Shown in pieces: positions 1-12,900 of a stretch of 64,000 bases of DNA; positions within the stretch are counted from its first letter, which is position 1; each line of letters opens with the position of its first letter. Below the pieces are notes generated by a model. The model was not told where the DNA came from. It searched no databases and saw nothing but the letters and a program-made list of their open reading frames with translations. The stretch is taken from positions 2,660,631-2,724,630 of the forward strand of contig OZ024790.1 in the NCBI GenBank assembly GCA_964017065.1, read 5' to 3'. A program made the position numbers and the translations under genes. The DNA is from Haliclona indistincta (Eukaryota; Porifera; Demospongiae; Haplosclerida; Chalinidae).

Positions 1-328
1 GATTGTATAACACAGCATACAATCCCCGTCTAATGTACCACTTGAATGCCTGTCGCAGTGGATAGGAGATGATTACTTGTTGATTACATTAATAACACTC
101 TCATCAAAGGCGTCGCCTGTTCCATAAATATATTGCGAACGGTTGGAAAAAATAGCACGGGCAGGGAAGTTATAGCACAGTGGGCGCAGACCGACCTTGG
201 CTCGACCTCAAGCAAAAGTCGCCCGGGCACGGAGATCCAGCGAAAGCAGCAGGCAGCAGCGATAGCAGCAGGCTTGCTTTGCTGGCTGCTGCAGCAGCCT
301 GCTCCAGCGACAGCAGAAGGCTTGCTTT
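1..328. other. Unassigned sequence with a CAGCAG-rich stretch
   Basis: No exon or recognised element. Positions 245-315 are rich in GCAGCAG and GCTGCTG, giving a weak local inverted repeat and short spurious frames on both strands. Confidence 0.4.
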
Positions 329-739
329 GTCAAAGCAAGCTTTTTGAGTAAGAGAGTTTCACACAGGGGAGTGGTGAACCTGTTCACCTGCTCCCAAGCG
401 TGAACATAACTCGGCAACTAAAGCTGATATCGAAAAAGGATCCGTCTGTCTCTAGATAACTAAGCCGTCTAGCTGCATGCCAAGTCTAATCGTGCTACAG
501 AGTGCCCACAATGAGATTTTCGATTTCTTAGTCGACGAAGCTGCTCGTTGCTTCGTGCACTTCGAAACGCACTATGGTAGCGTGCATCTAGACACCGTTT
601 TTGCAAACGACAAAGTTCAGTCTTTGCTCTGACTGGATATGCAAATTGTTCAGACAAACTAACATGCGCAATACTATGAGTGTTTCTTTCAAGCAACCAT
701 TCTGCTCCATTGTGAGTGGGCGTGGTATATCTCGTAACC
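329..739 (+). mobile_element. Half copy of the TTAA fold-back family
   Basis: One arm of the fold-back element seen whole at 25603-26329, ending in CGTAACC followed by TTAA (740-743). It carries the degraded version of the arm's 79-codon frame (MPSLIVLQSAHNEIFDFLV), here broken by stops. Confidence 0.65.
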
Positions 740-902
740 TTAACTAGTTATCTACTTATCCTAATATTTGTAAATCTAAACCAAACGGATGTAGGAATTA
801 CCTAACGGAGTGATCCATTCAAAAACTGTCTAGCGAAAAGCATGTTAACACCAAGCAATAATAAATTCTTGTTGTCATGGTTACTGATATGAGTTTACTC
901 AC

Positions 903-978
903 CAATTGTCACTAGGTAGTCAACAACTGAAAATTGACGACCATGCTGCTTTGCTAGATCCAGTGGAGTGTTCCCATC
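903..978 (-). CDS. Ankyrin gene exon 8 (last visible)
   Basis: A 76-nt exon with acceptor CACCTGCAG and donor GTGAGT. It reads DGNTPLDLAKQHGRQFSVV and then DYLVTI, and ends in phase 1. The TPLDLA..H pattern is typical of a later repeat in an ankyrin array. Its partner exon must lie left of the window. Confidence 0.7.
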
Positions 979-3900
979 CTGCAGGTGATGATGAAGACGA
1001 TCAATAAATGGCTATCATGCTGTAAAGTAGCTCCCTCAATTAGTGTGGAGACATAATGTCTACTATGCTTGTAAAATAAGATTACATGGGCCATTATCAT
1101 AAAAATTATGTCAATTATGTCTTTTTTCAGTAACAAGCCGTAAACTTCAAAATTTCAAACATTTACCCTAATTAATACAGACCAATATTTATTACTAGTA
1201 GAGTACAGAGAAGAGACACTTAGATGTAAAAGAAGGAAAAACAAAAACAAAACAAAAAGGAATTCACTAAAGCACACAAAAACAAACAATAAAAACAACA
1301 CAAAAGCCAAGACAGGACAGGTAAAGGAAAAAAATTGCAAGTACAGACAGTGCTTCCAGTCTAAACATTCCAATTTACCACATTTCACCTACATGAAATG
1401 TTTTGCTCGTAAAAGCTAAACTATAGATGTCATAGTTATATGATTTGGTGAGAGAGTTGATACATCAATCTAGAGTATGTGTGTATATTTAGGAACACAT
1501 GCCTTATTTCATCTCGAAGATATCAGCAGTTCAGTGGCAGTTGTTGGAAACACCAATTATCATTTATTTTTAGGCCATAAAAACTGCTATAATATTATTG
1601 TTAGTAGAGCTGGGCGAAAGTACTATATCACATTCACGATATTTTTTCTCCATACTTTCACGATAGTAATTAACATATCAAAAAATTACAAAAAATTAAT
1701 GTTTAAACAGTGATGGTCTACAATGAAAAATTAAAATTAAGGAAGGTTTTCAGCTAAGAAATCTAATCTATTAACATTCTCTGGCAGCAAGCATGACCTT
1801 TTCTCTGACACAATGTGACTTAACAGGTACAGCTATAGGTATTGTCTAGCAAGCTGAGAGAGTAATGGGTATCATGGGATGGGAATCCAAAGTGTTTCCA
1901 CACTGCCCTTGTTGCACCTTCTAGGGGGAGTATCTCTTTTGCCATGGTTTTGATAGTTGGTTAGTCTGGCTTTGATAAGACACTGCTGTTTTGGCAAGGA
2001 GATTAACTGTGAGCGTTGAAGCAGCTGTGCTTTGTATCACTGCAAATTAATGCGCATGCGCATAAACACCACGTGTTACTATCCCGAATGTGCAAATCAT
2101 ACTATCACTATCGCGATAGCAGATTTCTTTCGTGATAGTGATAATATCGATACTTTCGCCCAGGCCTAATTGTTAGTTAAGAAAAAAGACTTGGCAAACA
2201 GTTGAGTAACTAGTTCATCTATCATAATTATACTGTATAGCGGGCGCTTGATGTTCATGCAAACTACAGTACGGTCCTAAACAAGGCCAAAATCTACAGG
2301 TGAGAAAGTTTTTAGACTAAAAAAACGCGCAACTTCGAAAATTAAGAAAAAAGCGCTTGCAAGCAGGTAGCCACATGCCTTTACTAACCTCAGCGTTTCA
2401 ATCGTGACAGTAGCTTACACTGTACTCGAGTACGGCGACCTGATAGTAGCAGCACTCGCCGCTTCTGGTCGTCTTTGCTTTATCTATGACGTACGTCAAA
2501 TCATAAATACAATATACGGACACTATACGGATACAATACCCGTATATATCCGTACATTGTCTCTATGATTTGATGTACGTCATTGTCTACGTCATAAGAT
2601 AAAGCAAAGACGACCAGAAGCAGCGAGTGCTGCTACTATCAGGTCGCCGTATTTGAGTATAGTGTAAGCTACTGTCACGATTGAAACGCTGAGGTTAGTA
2701 AAGGCATATGGCTACCTGCTTGCAAGTGCTTTTTTCTTAACTCTCGAAGTTGCGCGTTTTTGAGTCTAAAAAACTTTCTCACCTGTAGATTTTGTGTAAT
2801 TTTGGCCTTGTTTATGACCGTACTGTAGTTTGCATGAACTTCAAGTGCCTGCTTTACAGTATATGATAAATGAACAAGTGTTTGCCAAGTCTTTTTTCTT
2901 AACTAACAGTTTTTATGGCCTAAAAATAAATGATATTTGGTGTGTCCAACAACTGCCACTGAACTGCTTATATCTTCGAGATGAAATAAGGCATGTGTTC
3001 CTAACTATACACACGTGCTCTAGATGGATGTATCAACTCTCTCACCAAATCATAAAGTAAAGTAAAAAAGCTTTAATAAAAAAACTGAAAAGTGTAGGGA
3101 TGACTCTTAAAAAAGGAAAGGAAAAAGATGGGATGATGCTTGCAAAAGTAAAGGAACAAGATGGAATAATGCTAAGCTTGCAAATGTAAAAGTCCCAAGT
3201 ATCCCTACATCAGCGGCTTGCTGCGACGACGTGCAACTGACAAATGTGGAATCCTCTTCCTATACCTTTACAACCGTCGATTACTTAATCGGACTGCGTC
3301 CTCCAAACACTGCTACCTGCAGCATATTTACAACTGTCAACCACTTCATCGGACTGCGTCCTCCTAAACACGGATACCTCTAGTTATTTACAACTAGAAT
3401 CTGTCCAGTCTTTTGCTTTAAATCTCGCTTCTAAATTCGATTCCGACTCTATTCCCTCTATTTCTTCTTCTCATCACATTTCTAGTCTCTCTTCTTGCCG
3501 CAAAATTTCAAGTCTAAAATCTCTCTTTAAAATTTCCCACAACCCTTCTCACTTTCCTTGCTTCTCTATTCTCATAAAATACCCCCGTCCTCCCTACCCC
3601 ATTCGCTCCTATGACCCTAACAACTTCCTTCCTATTTTTTCCCGCTCCAGTTCCTTCTCTAAATCCTATTTTCCCTCTGCAATTCTTCTATGGAACTCTC
3701 TTGATTCTTCTATCAAGTCTTCTCTCTCTCTGTCCAGTTTTTCTTTTCAAGTCTCTAGACATATTAACAATACCCTACCATAATATTATTAACACTACCA
3801 TAATTTATAATAGTCGTATTTTATTACTTATATTTATTTATTTTTGCTGCTCTCTATTAGCCACTGGCTATTGAGCTTTATGTTTGCCATAAAAAAAAAA

Positions 3901-6900
3901 ATTACTTCATCGGACTGCGTCCTCCAAACACAGATACCTCTAGTTATTCACAACTGTCAACTACTTAATCGGACTGCATCCTCCTAAACACAGATACCTC
4001 TAGTTATTTACAACCGTCAATTACTCCATCAGACTGCGTCCTCCTTCAAGCCGCTGATGTAGGGATACTTGGGACTTTTACATTTGCAAGCTTAGCGTTA
4101 TTCCATCTTGTTCCTTTACTTTTGCAAGCATCATCCCATCTTGTTCCTTTCCTTTTTTAACCCTTTAACCCCTAATGACGCCATTTGGCGTCATACATAC
4201 TTCAGACAGCATAACTTTATGAAAAAGTGCTAAAATATCCCCAAATTAAGCCAAATTGAATAATACAAATAACCGCAAAATATTGACCGGTTTTCGGCGC
4301 GCCCCCTGCGCTAAACGTATTGGCTTCGGCATTTCTATGGCTTCAGTGCAAATTTCACAACATTTTAGGAAAAACAAAATGGCTGCCAAGAAAATTTGGA
4401 CATTTTAGGGCTTCGGGTGCTCGGAAAACACATTTTTGCGCATTCTCTATGATCTGGGCTACATTTTACACTGACCAAAACCACTGCTATTTACATGTAC
4501 TTTTCAGTAGCCAGCCCCAAAGTACTAACTTTGAGCAAAATTTGACGAGGTCGCTGCACTTTATCGGCTTCACTTTCGAAGTGGGAGGGGCATATCGACC
4601 GACTTGAGTGTGGGCAATTGCGGCTACTCACTGGCGTAAAAGGACGCAAATTTGAGACCAGTAGCACAAAAGACACACGAGATATTCACGGTAGAAGTGG
4701 TCAGCATTTACGAGGTTAAAATTTCAGCAAGATAATTTAGTAATTAAAGGGTTAAGAGTCATTCCTACACTTTTCAGTTTTTTTATTAAAGCTTTTTTAC
4801 TTTACTTGCTCCTGTTACTTTTTTGATCACTATCAGTTTGAACTTATTAGTTGTATTCTATGTTAGATGTTATTTCATTTTGACAACTCTGTGAGCAGCA
4901 GTTACTAGTCTAGCAGATGTGAATGTGCACAGGGTCTTGAGAGTAAGGAGTGTGGTTTAAAATAATGTTTAATATTACCAATCATTCAATGAAAGGAGTA
5001 AAATAGTTAAAGAGGTTAAGGACGCAGACAGCAAAATATCAAGTCCAGGTATGATTTGACAACATGATACTTGTTAGTACTGTCAGTAATGGATGAAGGA
5101 AGAGACTAATACTGACAACTCATGATGCTGCAAGCCTAAAAGTAGGAGCACGCCTAGTAGAACCTTGTTGATGTCAATATCATACTCACAGAGGCTTCTA
5201 GTCCTTTACAACTTACGCTGCGTGGTGTAGGAACCTTACTGTGCGTAGAATCTTGCTGCCGGTAACTTATACTTGTTCACGTCTGGGTATGTCAGTTTTA
5301 ACCCGCCATCTGAAGCTTTAATGAACAGATCGGTTATTTAGGCTATAGACTGCTCTAGACAAATTTCATACCTCTGGCTTGCGCGCTGAAGCGTCCAGAG
5401 CAGAGACAAAACGCAGTATCGATCGAGATAGCTGCAAAACTGATGTGGGCGGAGTTAATGATAAGAGCGACGAGAGGGTTAATTATTTAATGGCGTCTTC
5501 AGTCCAAAAAGGCCCAAAACCATGTTTTTCAAGGATTACTCGCTTCTGGTAGTGTTTAATGCCTATCTAAGAAGTAAGTGCACTATTCCAGATATATACA
5601 CGTGCAATTGTGCAGGTTTGGTAGTGATTCGTTCACTCAGGACAGTGCTAAGCTCGTTCAAAGAAGAAAGAAAGAAGGAGAAGGAGAAGGAGAAGGAGAA
5701 GGAGAAGGAGAAGGAGAAGGAGAAGGAGAAGGAGAAGGAGAAGGAGAAGGAGAAGGAGGAGAAGAAGAAGAAGAAGAAGAAGAAGAAGAAGAAGACGAAG
5801 AAGAAGAAGAAGAAGAAGAAGAAGAAGAAGAAGAAGAAGAAGAAGAAGAAGAAGAAAGATGAACAATTCGCGTGGGCAGCGATTTTAGTTTACCACTTTA
5901 GAAACGTCTGTTAGCTTCCACAAAGGTATTTCCATGCTCAGAACCATCCTCTGATCAATCCTAGACGTCTGGAATCTCGAGAAATGCTAAATCAGTGAAG
6001 ATCTGCAACGGCTCCCTGAGAGTCGCCATATTGATTTTCGTCGTCAAGCAAGCAGTCCCGGCGACTTTCATAGACTTCCTACAAGCGCTTACACTTCAGA
6101 TTCACATAGAGATAGTTAAAATGCAGTAGAAATGTATAACAATAGAGATATGTGCGAAAACTCATTTTCACACATGAGTAGCCGCCATCTTAACGAGGTC
6201 ATCCCTACATATCATTGCCGATCGGCAATGATAATAACTGTACCTCTAAAGTAAAGTAAAAAAGTTTTAATAAAAAAACTAAAAAGTGCAGGGATGACGC
6301 TTGCAAAAGTAAAAGAACAAGATGGGATGATGCTTGCAAAAGTAAAGGAACAAGATGGGATGATGCTTGCAAAAGTAAAGGAACAAGATGGGATGATGCA
6401 ACAGACGACAGAGGGAGAGCATAACCTATTACTCAATCCTGACTCACCACAAGAAGCTGCCAAAAGACGAGCCCTGTCCTGACAATCCTGGGCCCCCTCC
6501 AGCAATCTCCTTGAAACTTACTCAACTCCAGGTGTGTCCCAAGCCTTCTGACGAGTTGCATTGTCCCCAGAAGGAGGGTGAACATCTGGCACATTACCTG
6601 ACCACAAAGAAAGAGCACTAGACACAACGGGAGAAAGAAGAGGGAAAGAAAATGGAAAGATAGAGCTGACAAGAGGAGCTGTGGAATGAGCTGAAGCCAA
6701 AAATGCAGAAGGGGCGACATCAACAGCACTGCGAATTCCAAGACCATCAAATTTAACTGGGAGGGAGGCTTGGAGCCAGGCTGGACTCGAGAAAGTAAGA
6801 CGAGTGTTACTTATTTTGCTCAGGGCCTCTACAAGAACAGAATCAAACTCAGACAAAGAATTCAAACCAAAACAAGGAGCTGTCCAAAGGAGATAGAGAA

Positions 6901-9900
6901 GTTTAGGAATGGCAATAGAAGAGCGAAGTAAAGTGAAAGCATCGTGACCTGAAAGGAGGTTGAGGTTATTACTCAATGAAAGAAGGTGGCAGTTTTTTCC
7001 TCGATGGCTGATGACACACAGTTGACATCACCAATGGGAGAACCAAGGAGAGAAGTCTGGGAAGGATCCACTAACTTAGCGCCAGGTAAAAAGGTGAGTA
7101 GACAATCATGAGAAGGTGAGCTACCAGTGATGATCTCGGATTTCAGAACATTTAAGGTCAGACCCAATGAGTTTGCCTCCATGACAGCTTTTAAGAACCT
7201 CAATGATAACATCACATGGACCTCCAATTGAAATGTCATCCAAGTACAAGATAGAAAGATCAGAAGTGAACTGTTGACCCAGTGAAAAATACGAATGACA
7301 AAAAAGCAAAAGGCCCAAGGGGTCTCCTTGTTGTACACCTTCAGCAAAGGCAATCTGATGTTTACCCCAGAAAAGATTAGAAGGAGAAGAGTAAGCAGAA
7401 AAAAACAAAGGGGTGGACATCAGACACAAACCTGCGACATGCTTCGAGCATCTTGTCTCAGTGAATGGAATTGAAAGTATTCTTAAAGTCTAGCTTCACC
7501 ATGGCATGATCAGTAGGCATTAATGAAAGAAAACATCTAGCTATATGAACTGCTGCCTCAGCAACACCACAGACACCATAGTCTAGTTGACGAAGACTGA
7601 GGAGGTCAGCCATCATCAACCACAAAACTACTCACAACTTTAGCCACTAATCTCCTCAGAGTGCACCCTACAGCAATAGGCCTTACTCCACCTTGATTCT
7701 CGCGAAGTGCTACTAGGTTGGAGCCAAAGAAGAAGGGTCTGACGAAAAAGGTCTTCAAGTTGCCCTCTGAATGCCAATGTAGAAAACTAATCTCAAAACA
7801 GTGAGTGAATAATGAGCACACTGAAATAATATAGATTTGGTGAATAGAGTATAGTAATTGCCACTGTATTGACTACAACCATGAATATCATTACTCACGT
7901 AACGGTATACTGCCACCTTAAAAAGAGGCAGCATCATTGTATTGTAACAGTATAATTTTATCCTGTAATCACGTGTATCATGATCATTGAGATCAGTGCA
8001 ACATGAAGAAATAGCCTTGAGCTGGACAAGTGATATCATATGATAGTTATTAATTGTAGTGTTTGCACTCGACCTCACCAGGATTATGGGCCACAATACT
8101 GAATGTGAATTATGACACAGAGGGAGTAGAGAAGATGGGGGAAGAATGATAAAAACAAGGGTGACTCAGTTTATACAAGTAATAAAAACATTTTAACAAA
8201 GATTTAGGGTTGGTAGGAATGGCAAGAGCAAGTTAGAAAGCTTATTACTTCCAAGCATGGTGAAGTATGAACCCTAATTATACAAGAAATTGGCGATTTT
8301 TTTGTGATAAAAGAGTTAGGGCTGAAATCAGCACATCTTTGTGAGTTAAGAAATACCACTTGATATCAGGATAACCAGATACTTTAGTTTTCACCAGTTT
8401 TTAAACCAGTTTTTTGATACGTCCCACCATGCGAAAACGCGGTCATCGAAAACACCAACTTTAACTGTGACTTCGATTCTCTGCCGTATTATAATGATAT
8501 TCATCCAATATGAGTGTTTATTGATTACGAATTTCTACGTGCTGTGCGTAGAAATGCGAGCGGCAGTCGAGTGGCAAGAATGGCGTCGATCAAAAGTTGT
8601 GTTTTGCGCTTTGCCCGTTCTTAATCGTGCTACTACAGCATAGATAGTAGCTAAGCTTGAGGAAATAATAACCGCCAAGCCTTGTTGTGGCGCTAGACAG
8701 TGACTGCTGTGTCGTAGGTGTGGTTCGTTGTGACGTCGTACAAATTATAGTGATGTCACAAACATGGCGCTATTGTATTAGCCTCAATGGGAGAGAGCCG
8801 TAGAGCACCGTGTGTCTTGCATTTTCTCATGCTCAAAGTTGCAATCTGCATTAATGCAAAGATAATAGCTACCGTATAGCCCGTTACTTTCGACAGGAAT
8901 TTATTTTCGATCACTGAATGCAGGTCAAAAATTAAATCTACGAAAATCTGAACCACACCAAAAATTTTGAAGACTGAAAATTTTCTCGTGCAAATACTTG
9001 CGAACAGATGAGGCTAGAGCCCACTTCCAACGCTTCTTATCAGAATCTGATGGTAGCAACGGGAAGCTTGGTGCCGCGATAGCAGTAAAAACGGCAAGCG
9101 CCTCTGTTACAAAAGTGTCTGGCCATGTTCACTGCTGCACGCAAGACTGATGGCGAGAGACTACTCGCACGGTAAGCGAAAGGAGGACATTGAGGTACAG
9201 CAACTTCTGTTCGACTCTTTAGTTCCATTAAACAATCATAAACCGTGGCTGGCGTGGTTTAGCGACTAAACAGTTCTCGACACCATTGATTTCAAATGAA
9301 GGGCAAAGAAATTCTAGCCAGGATTTTATTTCCGAGCAGCGAGTGCGTTTCGAAAATTAGATCCAATCTAAAATATTATAAACGAAATATTTGACCGTCG
9401 AATATAACCAGCTATACGGTATGTAGAAAGTTGTGTGGACTAACTACACACACAACTCTGGGAATAAAAAGTGGCTCCTCTACATTAAAAGCCCTGTAAA
9501 AGTTTCTTGTGCATTAATTAGAGCCCTAGTGCAGATGAGCATACTACACATAGCAAAGATTATAACTATAATCAAGAAATTCAATCACCTTATCCCTCAG
9601 CTGTAAGTTGGATCCATGTGATACTAGTAGCTTTACCACCTCCAGGTGACCACGACTAGCAGCATAATGACAGGCAGTCCGTGATTCCTATAAAAGAGTA
9701 GAAAGAGTACAGAACTGGCACAAGAGCTATATTAGGGAGGCACGGTAGTGACTCCCTATGTAGGGATGAACGAGAAAACAAGATGGCGGCTACATACAAT
9801 GTATTAGCGTTCAAACGCTGATATTTCGCCTGGTGATGAATTTTAAACGTCCAAAGACACTTAGATTTGCTCTCTAGCGTTGCCCCATCTTACAGTAGCA

Positions 9901-12900
9901 AGGAGATCGCTCGAAATTGTTACTAAAGTGACGAACCTGGAAACGGTGAAAATCGAGTTTCGTCATCTTCGTTTTCTTCTTTCTTCTCGTCAAATCATAA
10001 ATATAATGTACGGACAATATACGGATACAATACCCGTATATATCCGTACATTGTCTCTATGATTTGACGAACGTCATTGTCTACGTCACAAGATATAGCA
10101 AAGACGACTAGAAGCGGCGAGTGCTGCCGCCATCAGGTCGCCATATTCGAGTACAGTGTAAGCTACTGTCACGATTGAAACGCTGAGGATAGTAAAGGCA
10201 TGTGGCTAGCTGCTTGCAAATGCTTTTTTCTTAACTCTCGAAGTTGCACGTTTTTGAGTCTAAAAACTTTCTCACCTGTAGAATTTGGGTAATTTTGGCC
10301 TTGTTTAGGACCGTACTGTAGTTTCCATGAACATCAAGCGCCCATTTTACAGTATATGATAGATGAACTAGTTACTCAACTGTTTGCCAAGTCTTTTTTC
10401 TTAACTAACAATATAGCAGTTTTTATGGCCTAAAAATAATTGGTGTTTCCAACAACAGCCACTGAACTGCTGATATCTTCGAGATGAATTAAGCCATGTC
10501 TTCCTAACTGTACACACATACTCTAGATGGATGTATCAACTCTCTCACCAAATCATATAACCGTGACATCTATAGTTTAGTTTTTATGAGCAAAATCATT
10601 TCTTGTAAGTGAAATGTGGTAAATTGGAATGTTTAGACTGGAAGCACTGTAGAACACTGTTAAGTGCTAACCCGTGACATAAAAATCATTGTGAGGAATT
10701 CAATTTTTCGTCTGTTGGTGTCCAAAATAGCAAAGTCCTGAACATCACTCTCAGAGGGCTTAGAATTACAAAATTCTCAAGAAACTTTCTAAAAGCTGAT
10801 CAACTTTCAAAAATATGAAAATTCTCCCAAAATTCTATATGAAACCCCACTAGGCAGTGGTATCACTCAAATTATTTTATACCTGGTTTCATCAGATACA
10901 TGTAAACGACAAAATGAATAGAAATGTACCCAGTTTGCAGTGAATCAGGAGCAGTGTAACCTAAGTGTCTTAGTAATTTCTATCAATGTTTATTCACAAG
11001 TACCCAATGTACATGCACAGTAATACACTGTACACTGTAACTATGACTCACATTATTTGTGGCATTAACTTGAGCTGTTGTTCTCTCAACCAGGTATTGT
11101 ACAATGGCTGTGTGACCAACCACAGCAGCACACATCAGAGCAGTGGATCCATACTGCACATGAGAAGAGAGAATCAATACAACACACATGAACTTTTAAC
11201 TGTCTTTAATTATCATTGCCGATCGGCAATGATATGTAGGGATGACCTCGAACTAAGATGGCGGCTACTCATGTGTGAAAATGAGTTTTCGCACATATCT
11301 CCACTGTTATACATTTCTACTGCATTTTCACTATCTCTAAGGGAATCTGAAGTGCGAGCGCTTGTAGGAAGTCTATGAAAGTCGCCGGGACTGCTTGCTT
11401 GTCGACGAAAATCAAGATGGCGACTCTCAGGGAGGCCGTTGAAGATCTTCATTGTTGTAGCGTTTCTCGAGATTCCAGACATCTAGGATTGATCAGGCGA
11501 TTGTTCTGAGCTTGGAAATACCTTTGGCGAAGCGAGTAGACGTTTCTAAAGTGGTAAACAAAAATCGCCGCCCACGCGAATTGTTCATCTTCTTCTTCTT
11601 TCTTCTTTCTTCTTTCAGTAAGCCTAGCGCTGTCCTGAGTGAACGAATCACTACCAAACCTGCACAATTGCACGTGTATACATCTGGAATAGTGCACTTA
11701 CTTCTTAGATAGGCATTAAACACTACCAGAAGCGAGTAATCCATGAAAAACACGGTTTTTGGGCCGTTTTGGACTGAAGACGCCATTAAATATTTAACCC
11801 TCTTGACGCTCGTATCATTAACTCCGCCCACATCAGTTTTGTAGCTATCTCGATCGATACTGCGTTTTGTCTCTGCTCTGGACGCTTCAGCGCGCAAGCC
11901 AGAGGTATGAAATTTGTCTAGAGCAGTACTATACCCTAAGTAACACTGATCTGTTCGTTAAAGCTTCAGATGGCGGGTTAAAACTGACATACCCAGACGT
12001 GAACAAGTATTCTAAGTTACCGGCAGCAAGATTCTACGCACAGTAAGGTTCCTACACCACGCAGATAAGTTGTAAAGGACTAGAAGCCTCCGTGAGTGTG
12101 ATATTGACATCAACAAGGTTCTACTAGGCGTGCTCGCTCGTACTATTAGGCTTGCAGCATCCATGAGTTGTCACTATTAGACTCTTCCTTCATCCACTAC
12201 TGTACTAACAAGTATCATGTTGTCAAATCATACCTGGACTTGATATTTTGCTGTCTGCGTCCTTAACCTCTTTACTATTTTAAACCTTTTAATGAATGAT
12301 TGATAATAATTATTAAACATTATTTTAAACTACACTCCTTACTCTCCAGACCCTAGCTGTGCACGTTCACATCTGCTAGACTAGTAACTGCTGCTCACAG
12401 AGTTGTCAAAATGAAATAACATCTAACATAGAATACAAATAATAAGTTCAAACTGATAGTGATCAAAAAAGTAACAGGAACAAGTAAAGTAAAAAAGCTT
12501 TAATAAAAAAACTGGAAAGTGTAGGGATGACTCTTAAAAAAGGAAAGGAACAAGATGGGATGATGCTTGCAAAAGTAAAGGAACAAGATGGAATAATGCT
12601 AAGCTTGCAAATGTAAAAGTCCCAAGTATCCCTACATCAGCGGCTTGAAGGAGGACGCAGTCCGATGGAGTAATTGACGGTTGTAAATAACTAGAGGTAT
12701 TTGTGTTTAGGAGGACACAGTCCGATGAAGTAGTTGACAGTTGTAAATAACTAGATGTATCTGTGTTTGGAGGACGCAGTCCGATGAAGTAATTGATGGT
12801 TGTAAATAACTAGAGGTATCTGTGTTTAGGAGGACGCAGTCCGATGAAGTAGTTGACAGTTGTAAATAAGCTGCATATAGCTGTGTTTGGAGGACGCAGT

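Larger units (their letters stand above)
3055..6233 (+). mobile_element. RC-A element copy A (rolling-circle-like), with two nested insertions
   Basis: The 5' end begins AAAGTAAAGTAAAAAAGC and forms a long inverted repeat whose second arm ends near 4807. Its loop carries a 60-bp minisatellite. Body sequence follows to a GGAGAA/GAA microsatellite (5660-5857), and the 3' end is the perfect hairpin TATCATTGCC GATC GGCAATGATA (6210-6233). A subterminal inverted repeat pairs GTGTAGGGATGAC (3092-3104) with GTCATCCCTACA (6199-6210). The structure matches Helentron-associated non-autonomous elements. Nested inside are a LINE fragment (3401-3899) and a TTAA element (4161-4751). Frames seen here, such as the Lys/Glu-rich one at 5522-5914, are by-products of the microsatellite. 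Confidence 0.7.

Noticed and set aside
5522..5914. 130-codon Lys/Glu-rich frame with a mirrored Leu frame
   Set aside because: It is produced by the GGAGAA/GAA microsatellite inside RC-A. The non-repeat part is shared with RC-A copy B, where the frame diverges.
10986..11378. 130-codon plus-strand frame
   Set aside because: It lies antisense to ankyrin exon 6 and runs into RC-A; the minus-strand exon explains the conservation.
11493..11897. 134-codon frame similar to one near 5522
   Set aside because: The similarity exists because both lie in RC-A copies. The frame is not kept open in the other copies.
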